Notes under the pieces: model-generated
The model's input: the letters and a program-made list of their open reading frames with translations, nothing else
Databases searched by the model: none
What the model was told of the DNA's origin: nothing
Shown: in pieces, positions 1 to 8,395 of the stretch
Layout of the letters: each line of letters begins with the position of its first letter
How positions within the stretch are numbered: the first letter of the stretch is position 1
Position numbers and translations under genes: made by a program
Source of the DNA: Polyangia bacterium
GTDB lineage: Bacteria > Myxococcota_A > Polyangia > Nannocystales > Nannocystaceae
DNA: 64,000 nucleotides
Assembly (NCBI GenBank): GCA_030429545.1
Contig: JAUIFF010000018.1
Coordinates: 117,405 to 181,404, forward strand
Direction of reading: 5' to 3'

Positions 1-831
1 GGTCGCGGCGACCACTCGAACATCGATAGGTCGACGCTTGGTTTCGCCGATCCGTTGGACTTCGCGGCGCTCTAGCACGCGCAACAGCTTGGGTTGCAGG
101 TCCAGTGGCAGCTCACCGATTTCGTCGATAAACACGGTGCCGCCGTCGGCCTCTTCAAAACATCCAGGACGGGCCTCAAACGCACCTGTAAAGGCTCCCT
201 TGCGGTGTCCGAGAATTGCCGCTTCGGCGAGTTCCCGCGGCAAGGCCGAGGCGTCGAGCACCACAAAAGGCCCGGCGCTGCGCTGTGAACGGGCATGGAT
301 CCCACGGGCGACAAGCTCCTTGCCGGTTCCGGTTTCGCCACCGATCAGCACATCCATTGGTGTATGTGCAACTCGTTCGAGCATGGCAAACAGCTCGCGC
401 ATCACCGGGCTGTGCCCGACCATGGCGTCGAATCGGGTGCCGGCGGAAATCGGAACTTCGATCGACTCGGCGGCCAGCAGCTCAATTCCACAACGCCCCG
501 CACGAAAAACCGTTCCTGGTTCGATCCAAACCTCGCGGATCCGGACATTGCCAACCCAAGTTCCGTTGGTACTCCCGAGGTCGCGCAGCAACACGCCCTC
601 GTCGCCTAGGATCAGCTCAAAGTGCACGCCGCTGATCGAGCCGTCGTCGACTGTGAGGTCGTTGAGCCGGCTTCGACCCCCACGGATCTTGCGACTTTCA
701 ACCTTGAGTTCCTTGCCCCGTTGGGGCCCGTCGCAAACCCGCAACACAACCCTCCCGGGCCGGACGATCGATGGCTCTCCGGGCCGGAGCTGACAGGTCT
801 GTAAGAACGTATCTTCTTCGGTCCGGGTCAT
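1..831 (-). CDS. FHA-domain sigma54-dependent transcriptional activator (partial)
   Basis: Cytoplasmic enhancer-binding protein that would remodel sigma54 RNA polymerase. The minus frame starts at ATG 831 and stays open to the window edge (277 codons), so the rest of the AAA+ domain and any DNA-binding domain lie outside. Residues about 25-120 form an FHA phosphothreonine-binding domain with the conserved LRDLGSTNGTWVGN block. The AAA+ domain begins near residue 135: Walker A GGETGTGKE (about 164-172), the sigma54-contact loop GAFTGA (212-217), and Walker B TVFIDEIGEL (232-241). FHA-AAA fusions of this kind are typical of myxobacteria, where Ser/Thr kinases are thought to supply the phosphosignal. 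It is divergent from a Ser/Thr kinase gene about 250 bp away, which is a plausible partner. Confidence 0.92.
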   Translation of the reverse strand, partial: MTRTEEDTFLQTCQLRPGEPSIVRPGRVVLRVCDGPQRGKELKVESRKIRGGRSRLNDLTVDDGSISGVHFELILGDEGVLLRDLGSTNGTWVGNVRIREVWIEPGTVFRAGRCGIELLAAESIEVPISAGTRFDAMVGHSPVMRELFAMLERVAHTPMDVLIGGETGTGKELVARGIHARSQRSAGPFVVLDASALPRELAEAAILGHRKGAFTGAFEARPGCFEEADGGTVFIDEIGELPLDLQPKLLRVLERREVQRIGETKRRPIDVRVVAAT

Positions 832-1079
832 GGGGCGCGGCGAGTGTACGCTGAATTTTGGGTAAGCAGTGGCCGGGAGCGGAAGCGACCCGGTTGCTAT
901 CAACCGCAACGCACCGCCGCGGCGTTTGGTTCGTTGACGACCTTTGGAAACGGGCACGTAACCATGAAACGCTCGGGATACGGCAATCCCGGGGTTTGTG
1001 CACTTGCAAGCCGGTGAGCCAAGCTCGAGACAGCGCGACGTAGAGGTTGGTCCGGTAGACGGGATATATTGGTAGGCAC

Positions 1080-2813
1080 GTGGAGCGGACGCAGCGACTA
1101 AGCCCAGCGCAACTGCGCAAAGGAGCCGGTGGCGAGGAGGCATCGGGGCGTCCACCGACACCACCGGGCACTCCCCATCCGCCGACCGATCCCCACGCCA
1201 CGGAACTAGCCTCACTTGCCCGGCAGACACCCGAACAACTCGCCCACGGGCAAACTCTGGCGGCCGGTCCAACAACCAAGAGCCCATTGCAGCCCGGCAG
1301 TGTCCTCGCCGACCGCTACGAGGTACAAAGTGAACTCGGGCGCGGAGGTATGGGCGTTGTGTACAAGGCCCACGACCGTAAACTCGCCCGCGGAGTGGCG
1401 CTCAAGGTCCTCCACGGCGAGCTGCGAACCTCCAGCTCACGCGCCCGGATCCGCCGCGAAGCTCGAACGGCCGCGGGCATTCGCCACCCCAATGTCGTCA
1501 ACATCTTCGACATCGGGCAGGTCGGCGAGCACGACTACATCGCCATGGAGTTGATCGATGGCGTCGATCTGCGCACCTGGCTCGGCGACCCCACGCTCAC
1601 CTGGCAACAGATCGTTCGCGTATTTTTGGCCGCTGGGGAGGGGCTGTGTGCCGCCCATGCCCAGGGCCTCGTTCACCGCGACTTCAAACCCGACAATGTT
1701 TTGATCGAGCGCTCCGGCCGGGTGAGGGTGCTCGACTTCGGCCTGGCCCGGCCCATTGCCGATGACGAAGTTGCTGATGCACATGAAACAATTGCCCATA
1801 CAAAAACCATCGATCTAGGGGTTGTCACCCGCACCGGTGCGCTGATCGGAACCCCAGCCTACATGGCTCCTGAGCAGTTTCAGGGGGCATTGATCGATGC
1901 CCGTACCGATGTTTTTTGTTTTTGTGTCGCCCTCCACGAGGCGCTTTATGGCCATCGGCCGTTTCGCGCAAACTCAGTGACTGAGCTCGCACTCCAGGTC
2001 GAATCTGGCACGATCGTGCCGGCCACGCCAATGCGGGAGAGTCGTCCGCCCAATGGCCTGCGACAGTTGCTGATACAAGGTCTCAATCCACAGCGCGAGG
2101 CCCGACCCGAGCTTCCGCTGCTTCTGCGCGAGCTCGAAGGCTGGATCCGGGAGCGTAAAAACCGTTGGCCGCTGCTCGCACTTGTCAGTTTAGGGGCGAT
2201 TGTCGCCGTCGCTCTCACCCAGTTGCCGGGTGGGCCCTCGCCCCTCGCCGGCGCGGCCACATCGAGTGGTACGGCCGAGGCAACGCCGGAGGTAGCTAGC
2301 GAACCGCCAGCTAAACCCGCCGACATAGTAGCGCCGACCGACGGGCAAAAAGCCACCTCTGAACCCCCGGCAATCACCTGGGATGCCACATTCGCGGATC
2401 AGCCGTGCAACCAACCCTGGCACCTCGAGCTTTCTGGCACCTGGCCCGAAGCACTCTCCCCGCGATTGGCCTGGCGCGGCCAAAAACAAGATGTATTCAC
2501 ATACATCGTGGCAACATCAGCGTCGCCACGAAGCATTGAGATCTCACCGGCTCAGCACAAAAATCGCGCGATCGAGTACTATGTTGAACTGATCGATGAC
2601 GGGCGTAATTCGGCCGCTTCGCTGGCGACACAGGCCGCCCCCCGCGAGCTTGCGGCCCCCGCTTGCCCGGCCAAATCACCGATTCGCCGATGGTGCTATA
2701 CCAACCCCAATATGGCGGGTGAGCGCAAGTGCTGGCAAAGCCGCAGCAAATGCGAGAAAGATGCCCGCGAGTGGCTGGGGCCCGGGCGTCGGCGTTGCCG
2801 GGGCGAGCGATAG
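1080..2813 (+). CDS. Membrane-anchored Ser/Thr protein kinase (PknB-type)
   Basis: Eukaryotic-like Ser/Thr kinase of 577 residues starting at GTG 1080. A Pro-rich N-terminal segment of about 75 residues precedes the kinase domain (about 79-345). Visible motifs are the glycine loop GRGGMGVVYKA, catalytic lysine in VALKVL, catalytic loop HRDFKPDN (about 199-206), DFGLARP, and GTPAYMAPEQ of the activation segment. One hydrophobic helix (about 363-380, WPLLALVSLGAIVAVAL) would anchor it in the inner membrane. A Thr/Pro/Ala linker and a roughly 150-residue extracytoplasmic domain with several cysteines near the C terminus follow. I do not recognise that sensor domain. It lies upstream of a TPR lipoprotein in the same orientation, 54 bp apart, and the two may be co-transcribed. 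Confidence 0.93.
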   Translation: MERTQRLSPAQLRKGAGGEEASGRPPTPPGTPHPPTDPHATELASLARQTPEQLAHGQTLAAGPTTKSPLQPGSVLADRYEVQSELGRGGMGVVYKAHDRKLARGVALKVLHGELRTSSSRARIRREARTAAGIRHPNVVNIFDIGQVGEHDYIAMELIDGVDLRTWLGDPTLTWQQIVRVFLAAGEGLCAAHAQGLVHRDFKPDNVLIERSGRVRVLDFGLARPIADDEVADAHETIAHTKTIDLGVVTRTGALIGTPAYMAPEQFQGALIDARTDVFCFCVALHEALYGHRPFRANSVTELALQVESGTIVPATPMRESRPPNGLRQLLIQGLNPQREARPELPLLLRELEGWIRERKNRWPLLALVSLGAIVAVALTQLPGGPSPLAGAATSSGTAEATPEVASEPPAKPADIVAPTDGQKATSEPPAITWDATFADQPCNQPWHLELSGTWPEALSPRLAWRGQKQDVFTYIVATSASPRSIEISPAQHKNRAIEYYVELIDDGRNSAASLATQAAPRELAAPACPAKSPIRRWCYTNPNMAGERKCWQSRSKCEKDAREWLGPGRRRCRGER

Positions 2814-2867
2814 ACCGCGCGTAAAAACCTGTGAAAGGCCTACCGCGAATGTTGGCGATACGCGAAA

Positions 2868-5303
2868 ATGTCAGAACTTTCGCCCGTGTCCGCGGTCAAC
2901 GTTGTGGTGTCTCCCCGGCGACATACTCTTGCGTGGGGCCTGCTGGCCGTGCTCGCCGCGTGTCGGCCCACACCCCAAAATCCGCAGACGCATAAGCCTG
3001 TCGCCCCCCCGCTGCCAGACTCGGAGTGCGCGCGCCATCTCGAGCGGGTTGAGCTGATGGCGGAGCGGGCCATGCCCCGCGCCGTTGGCCCTGAGGTGCA
3101 AAAGCTCGCACAGGTGGCCGCACGCGACCGCGAGGGGTCGCCCGATTGCCATCGTCGGGTTCGCAGTTTTCTAGCCGAGCTAACGACATCTTTTGTAGAT
3201 GCATATGCCTCGGGGAACAGGGAGTACTACGAGCCCTCGCTCGAGCTGCTCAATGCCCGCTCGCTGTTGGAGTCGGGGGCCGAGGTCCGGGCCCAGGTTG
3301 AGTTGTCGCTCGGGCAGCTGGAGTATGCGCGGGCCACCGATAGGTTCCAAGCCGCGGCTGCCTACGACCCAGGTGACCGCTTGACCGAGGCCCGCGAGCG
3401 TGACCGGCAGGCCCTCACCCACTTTCGCAACGCCCTCTCAGGCCCGCTTCCCCCCGACGGCCGCTACCGGGCAAGCCTGGGTCAGCTCGCCGTCCTCGAC
3501 CGCACATTCGAGCTCGAAACAGATATCTTTGCCATCGGCTTTGACGAGCTCGCATGTGTCTACGACCAGCTCGGCGACTGCACGGGGCCGAGCCGCTACA
3601 CTCCCCAATACCAAACCTCTGACCCCGCGGTTCGCCCACTGCTCGCGGCCCATCAAACTTTCGGCTCCTTTGCCTATACAAAAAAAACGGCGGCCGAGCA
3701 GGTCCACTGGCGACTACGAAAAATTCAACTACTTACGCGACTCGGCCAGCGGGACGCGGTCGGCCAGGAGTTTTCTGAACTGCGTAAGCTCGACCTCCCG
3801 CCACCTCAGCGGGCTGCGGTGGCCGCGGCCTACCTCGACTATGTGCTGTTACAATGGCTTCGGCCGCGGGCCCAACACAACTTTAAAACACTCGAGCAGG
3901 CCACCGTGGAGGCGCGCAGGGCCAAGGTCGATTCCCACCCGCGGATTCAGTGGGCCGAGTTGCTCGTGCGGGTCGAGCAGGCCCACTCGCAAAAACAGGC
4001 GGCCGAGGCCAGCCGGTCGTTTGTTGACTTTCGCGCGTGTGCGGAGCGCTACTCACAACTCTACAACGGACAACAGGCCGTAAACCCTACGGTTGCGCTC
4101 AAGCCCGTGCATCAACTCGAGTTCCTGAGCGAGGCGATCAGCTGCTACCGCGATGCCGGCCTCGCCGGGCAAATGGCACGCCTTGCCGAACACATGCGCA
4201 TACAACATCCTTCGGCCGCAAACCTACCCCAGACGATGGTGGATGTCGGCCAGACTCTCGAGCAAATGTTGCTGTTTGAACAGGCGCGGTCGTGGTACGA
4301 GAAGTTCCTCTCCCAATTTTCGCGCCACCCCAAGGCCCCGCTCGTACGGCGTCACCTCGTTTGGACCTCTGTATTGCTGGGTGCTTCGGTCGAGCAAGAA
4401 CTCGCTCAGCTGCGCCGGGGAGACCGCAACGCCCGACGGTTTGCCTCGGCGATTGCCTTTCGCACCCTGCGAACCGGGCGCGACAGCTCTCCCGAGGCGC
4501 TCGAGCGATACCTGCAGGCCGTCGACCCGCGCGACGATCGACTGCGCACGGCACTTGCCCACACCTACCTCGCCCGCGTCTATTTTGAGTCGTCGTGTCC
4601 GGTTGCCAGCCAGGCGGGGCCGTGTGTCGAGCTCACCCGCGAAAAGTCGCTCGGCCAAGCGGTCGCCCGCGATCCGGCGACCCTCGCACTCGCACTCAAG
4701 CACCTCGAGTCCGCCCGGGCTGCCATGGACCAGCGGGGGTGGAGTGACGACCCATTCGGTGCGAGCTTTGGGGCTCCCTTGCAAGTACAACTTCATGAGG
4801 TCTCCGAGGCCCGGGCAATTGTCGAGCTGATCTCCGGGGACTCGCTGGCCGAGAAGGCCCTGTTTACCCGCCCACCCTACAGCCGCGAACCGGCCCGTAC
4901 CCGTCGTTGGCTGGAGTTGCGCAAACGTCAACTCGAACAGATGGTCGCCACCTATCGCCGGATTCAAACGCCGCGCTACGCTGCGACCGTGGCCGCCCGC
5001 CAGGGGCTTATCTACGAGGCCGATGGCGGGTTGCTTTCAGACGTTGCCTTGGACCTCCGTCGCGCCAACCAAACCGCGGCTTCCGAACTCGCGAATCAAC
5101 TCGAAGAGCTCGCCAACCGCCGTTATGAGCAGGCGCGCGAGGCCTACAACCGGTGCCTCGACCAGGTCCAAACCTGGGGCCAGGACCGGGAAAATCGCGC
5201 GGGCGTTTGCCGGGCCCGACTCGGTCAACTCCTCGGCCAGTTCGACGAACCACGTGTATACGCACCAAATCCGATGGACCCGTTGTTACTCGGCCCCAAC
5301 TAG
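2868..5303 (+). CDS. Large TPR-type lipoprotein
   Basis: 811 residues. An N-terminal hydrophobic stretch ending in the lipobox LAVLAAC (about residues 26-32) predicts a lipoprotein. The rest is rich in Ala, Arg, Glu and Leu, with repeated helix pairs containing A-x-x-Y-x-x-A patterns such as LEYARATDRFQAAAAY and QARSWYEKFLSQF, as expected for degenerate tetratricopeptide repeats. No catalytic motif is visible. It follows the membrane kinase gene in the same direction and is convergent with a second TPR lipoprotein. A scaffold or sensor role alongside the kinase is inference from context only. The start ATG 2868 has no strong Shine-Dalgarno, so translation might begin slightly downstream. Confidence 0.85.
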   Translation: MSELSPVSAVNVVVSPRRHTLAWGLLAVLAACRPTPQNPQTHKPVAPPLPDSECARHLERVELMAERAMPRAVGPEVQKLAQVAARDREGSPDCHRRVRSFLAELTTSFVDAYASGNREYYEPSLELLNARSLLESGAEVRAQVELSLGQLEYARATDRFQAAAAYDPGDRLTEARERDRQALTHFRNALSGPLPPDGRYRASLGQLAVLDRTFELETDIFAIGFDELACVYDQLGDCTGPSRYTPQYQTSDPAVRPLLAAHQTFGSFAYTKKTAAEQVHWRLRKIQLLTRLGQRDAVGQEFSELRKLDLPPPQRAAVAAAYLDYVLLQWLRPRAQHNFKTLEQATVEARRAKVDSHPRIQWAELLVRVEQAHSQKQAAEASRSFVDFRACAERYSQLYNGQQAVNPTVALKPVHQLEFLSEAISCYRDAGLAGQMARLAEHMRIQHPSAANLPQTMVDVGQTLEQMLLFEQARSWYEKFLSQFSRHPKAPLVRRHLVWTSVLLGASVEQELAQLRRGDRNARRFASAIAFRTLRTGRDSSPEALERYLQAVDPRDDRLRTALAHTYLARVYFESSCPVASQAGPCVELTREKSLGQAVARDPATLALALKHLESARAAMDQRGWSDDPFGASFGAPLQVQLHEVSEARAIVELISGDSLAEKALFTRPPYSREPARTRRWLELRKRQLEQMVATYRRIQTPRYAATVAARQGLIYEADGGLLSDVALDLRRANQTAASELANQLEELANRRYEQAREAYNRCLDQVQTWGQDRENRAGVCRARLGQLLGQFDEPRVYAPNPMDPLLLGPN

Positions 5304-5333
5304 CCAGCGCGCCTATTTTAAGTGTACAGGCAC

Positions 5334-6461
5334 CTATTTCTCAAGCTGCCAGCGGCGCCGTACCAGCTCGACGGTTTGGCGAGCTCGTAGAAGTCGCTGA
5401 GGCTGTGCCTGGCGATTGCTGACAAATGCTTCTAGCCACGTCAAGGCCTCGATCTGCGAGGTTTTTTCGGGGCGCTTGGCGAGGGTCAGGCCGAGGTTGT
5501 ATTGCAATGCTGCGGGCACTTTTTCGGGCGAAACTGGCTTTGCCCGCATGTACGCATGTGCAGCCGTGCGGTAGGCCGCCTCCGCGGCCACAAGATCACC
5601 CTGCAAAAATAGCGAGGCCCCGAGCCCGAGGTAGGCATCGTACTTGAGCCCGGGCAAGGCCGCGGCCGTGGCCCGCGAAAAATTTCGTACGGCATCTTCG
5701 AGGCGCCCGGCTGCCAGCGCATGCTCTCCCCACAACAGCCAGGCCCCGTGCAGCTGAGGTTCAAGTTCGGTCGCCCGCGCAAATCGGCGGTGTCCATTGG
5801 TGGGGTCACCCACTGCAAAGGCAACCTGTGCACAGGCAGCGAGCACGACCGCAGCATCTCCGGCATCCTGCTCACAAAGTTTGCGAACGAGCTCGAGGTA
5901 CGACGGCACCTGCTGCCCACGTGCGAGATAAAGTGCGACGGCGCTTGCCCGCGCGAAGGGGTCATCTGACCTCACTGCCAGGGCTGCGCGTATCTCCGCC
6001 TGTGCCTGGACAAAATCTGATTGTGCACCGGTCGCTAGATACTGCTCGTAGGCCATCAGGCCCTGGCCCAACGAGCGCGCTGGAGTCAAATGCTCCAACC
6101 CGGCAAAAAACTGCATCAACTCTTCGCTGGGAATCAACCCCTGGGCTAGCTGAACGAGGTACACGACCTCGTCTGTCGCCTGCGGATCGGCCATCACCCG
6201 GCGTTTTTGTTGCTCGAGCGCACGTTGTTCATCCCAACATGCCAGACATGCGTTTACTTGTGTGCGAGTCGGCACCTGCCCGTCCAAGTCGCTACATAGA
6301 CAACCACGTTCTTGCATGGTTGCAGCCTGCAGCTTGTTGGCAGTAGCGGAGGGTTGTGGCGCATCAACCCGCTGTGTTTGGGGGTGGCACCCGGCCCCCA
6401 GCACGAGGCCGAGCGAGCAACTGCCGAGCCACTTTCCCACTGCAAGCACAAGCGACACCAT
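5334..6461 (-). CDS. TPR-repeat lipoprotein
   Basis: 375 residues. The signal peptide ends in a good lipobox (LGLVLGAGC). After a short polar linker come a Cys-containing region (CLCSDLDG, NACLACWDEQ) and a series of TPR-like helix pairs, for example HGAWLLWGEHALAAGRLEDA and KYDAYLGLGASLFLQGDLVA, which match the TPR spacing W/L-G-A-A. The protein probably sits in the inner leaflet of the outer membrane. It converges on the larger TPR lipoprotein with only 30 bp between stop codons, and its 5' end is divergent from the response-regulator kinase. The specific function is unknown. Confidence 0.85.
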   Translation of the reverse strand: MVSLVLAVGKWLGSCSLGLVLGAGCHPQTQRVDAPQPSATANKLQAATMQERGCLCSDLDGQVPTRTQVNACLACWDEQRALEQQKRRVMADPQATDEVVYLVQLAQGLIPSEELMQFFAGLEHLTPARSLGQGLMAYEQYLATGAQSDFVQAQAEIRAALAVRSDDPFARASAVALYLARGQQVPSYLELVRKLCEQDAGDAAVVLAACAQVAFAVGDPTNGHRRFARATELEPQLHGAWLLWGEHALAAGRLEDAVRNFSRATAAALPGLKYDAYLGLGASLFLQGDLVAAEAAYRTAAHAYMRAKPVSPEKVPAALQYNLGLTLAKRPEKTSQIEALTWLEAFVSNRQAQPQRLLRARQTVELVRRRWQLEK

Positions 6462-6562
6462 ACCCCCGATCTTTGCTGTAGCTACAGGGGCGAAACCGCC
6501 GTTGACTGAGGTTGTCGGCCGCTAGGATTGCTCCGTACACTAACGGTGCTGTACCGCCGCGT

Positions 6563-8344
6563 ATGAACGGGCACTATCAAATCCTGATCGTCGAAGATTC
6601 ACCTGAAGATCGTGAATTCTATCGTCGCGCCCTCGCGTCGGATCCCAACAACAACTATCAGATTCACGAGGTCGACAGCGGCGACGAGGCCCTGGCCCTG
6701 ATCCATGAACTTGCGATCGACCTCATGCTTTTAGACTTTCAACTTCCGGACATGACCGGGCTCGAGTTGTTTCGCGAGATCAGTGACAACATCGCCTGTG
6801 TCGTGCCAACGATTATGTTGACCGGCCAGGGCGACGAGTCCTTGGCTGTGCGGGCGATGAAACTCGGGGTTGAGGACTACCTGGTCAAGGGCAAGTACTC
6901 GCCGGCTGAGTTGCGCCACGCGGTCGAGTCGATTGTCCGCAAGCCGGCGCCTGAGGGTGGGCTCAACCGCGGCTCGTTGTTTGCCGGGCGCTACGAAATC
7001 GCCGAGCTTGCCGGCAGCGGGGGCATGAGTTCGGTCTACCGCGCAATCGATCGCCAGACCGGGCGCCAGGTTGCCCTCAAAGTTATCCGCAATCCCGACC
7101 GGCGCACGGCCACCAGGTTTCGCCGCGAGGCCTCCGTACTCGCGTCGCTCAGCCGCCCTTCGATCGTCCAGTACCTCGCCCATGGCATGACGCCCTCTGG
7201 CGATCGGTTTTTGGCGATGGAGTGGCTCGAAGGCGAGGACCTTGCCACCCGACTGACCCATGGCCCGCTAACGATTGCAGATACACTTATTGTCGCAACA
7301 CGCATCGCCGACGCACTCGTCACGGCCCATGCCCTCGGCCTTATCCACCGCGATATCAAACCGAGTAACCTGTTTTTGCCGGATGCCCAAATCTCCCAGG
7401 CCAAGCTCCTCGACTTCGGCATTGTCCTCACGCCACAACACGGGCCAGGCTATGTCACACGCACTGGTACCGCCATGGGGACGCCGGGCTACATGGCACC
7501 TGAGCAAGCCCTGGGCCTCCAAGATATCGACATCCGGGCCGATATCTACGCGTTCGGGTGCGTGCTCTACCACTGCCTTGCCGGGTTTCCGCCGTTTAGC
7601 GATGCCGGCAGTGGCAGCTTGACCCGGTCGCTGCTCGACCCGGCCCCGCCGGTCCAAAAATTTCGACCCGACACGCCGCAATACCTCGCAGACCTGGTCA
7701 TGCGAATGCTCGAACAGGAAGTTGAGTGCCGTCCCCAGTCGGTCAAAACGGTCCTTGAAACCCTGACATTGAGACAGGCGGTCGCGCCTTCGCAGGTGCC
7801 TTTTTCCCCACCAATCCGCAGCAAGCGGGTCGAGTCGTCGACACGCTGTGCCCTGTTGCTGGCTGCACGTACCCACTCGGGTAAACGAACCGGTGGATAT
7901 ACAACAGAATTGTCGACCCAGCGAGTCCACCTGATTGCGCGCCAGCGCCAAATCGTCGAGGCCTGTGGGTGTGTACTCACGGCATTTGCCACCGGCGCCC
8001 TACAGGTCGTGATCCCGGCCAAGTCATCCCTGACAACCGAACTCGAAATCGCGGTCCGGTGTGCCACCAAGCTGCGCCATAGTTTTCCCAACCAGGTCAT
8101 CGCCATCGCCTCGAACTACGACCGCGACTTCGGGCTGTCAGACCCAACAGGCACCCTCTCGCGCACCCGACATATCCTGATCTTCGGGCAGACGGGGCGC
8201 ATGGATATCGAAAGCGAGGATCGTGGGCTGATCGTTGTCGATGAAACCTCGGCCACCCTGCTCGCCGGTCGCTATCAACTTGCGCCACACGGCCCCTACT
8301 ACATCGTCAAGGGTGCTCTGCCGGTGTCATCGAGCGGCATCTAG
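6563..8344 (+). CDS. Response regulator receiver / Ser/Thr kinase / cyclase-like C-terminal domain fusion
   Basis: I chose ATG 6563 because the receiver fold starts immediately after it (HYQILIVEDS); an upstream in-frame TTG at 6512 is possible. Residues 5-125 are a CheY-like receiver with the acidic pair E11-D12, phosphoacceptor D58 in LMLLDFQLPD, and a conserved Lys in YLVKGKY. Residues about 150-410 are a Ser/Thr kinase: GSGGMSSVYRA, VALKVI, HRDIKPSN, LLDFGIVL, GTPGYMAPEQ. The final 160 residues (about 430-590) look like the degenerate class III cyclase domain found in kinase/cyclase fusions (AFATGALQVVIP, then TTELEIAVRCATKLRHSFP, then VVDETSATLLAGRY). They lack recognisable metal-binding Asp pairs, so cyclase activity is unlikely. 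The protein would link a histidine-kinase phosphorelay to Ser/Thr phosphorylation. Confidence 0.9.
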   Translation: MNGHYQILIVEDSPEDREFYRRALASDPNNNYQIHEVDSGDEALALIHELAIDLMLLDFQLPDMTGLELFREISDNIACVVPTIMLTGQGDESLAVRAMKLGVEDYLVKGKYSPAELRHAVESIVRKPAPEGGLNRGSLFAGRYEIAELAGSGGMSSVYRAIDRQTGRQVALKVIRNPDRRTATRFRREASVLASLSRPSIVQYLAHGMTPSGDRFLAMEWLEGEDLATRLTHGPLTIADTLIVATRIADALVTAHALGLIHRDIKPSNLFLPDAQISQAKLLDFGIVLTPQHGPGYVTRTGTAMGTPGYMAPEQALGLQDIDIRADIYAFGCVLYHCLAGFPPFSDAGSGSLTRSLLDPAPPVQKFRPDTPQYLADLVMRMLEQEVECRPQSVKTVLETLTLRQAVAPSQVPFSPPIRSKRVESSTRCALLLAARTHSGKRTGGYTTELSTQRVHLIARQRQIVEACGCVLTAFATGALQVVIPAKSSLTTELEIAVRCATKLRHSFPNQVIAIASNYDRDFGLSDPTGTLSRTRHILIFGQTGRMDIESEDRGLIVVDETSATLLAGRYQLAPHGPYYIVKGALPVSSSGI

Positions 8345-8395
8345 GCCGGGCTGCTGCGGTCGCATCACGGCCCTTCGTTGTGGTACTCACGGGGC

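Noticed and set aside
38..793. Plus-strand gene opposite the sigma54 activator
   Set aside because: The opposite frame has complete FHA and AAA+ motifs; the plus frame is Ser/Arg/Pro-rich shadow sequence.
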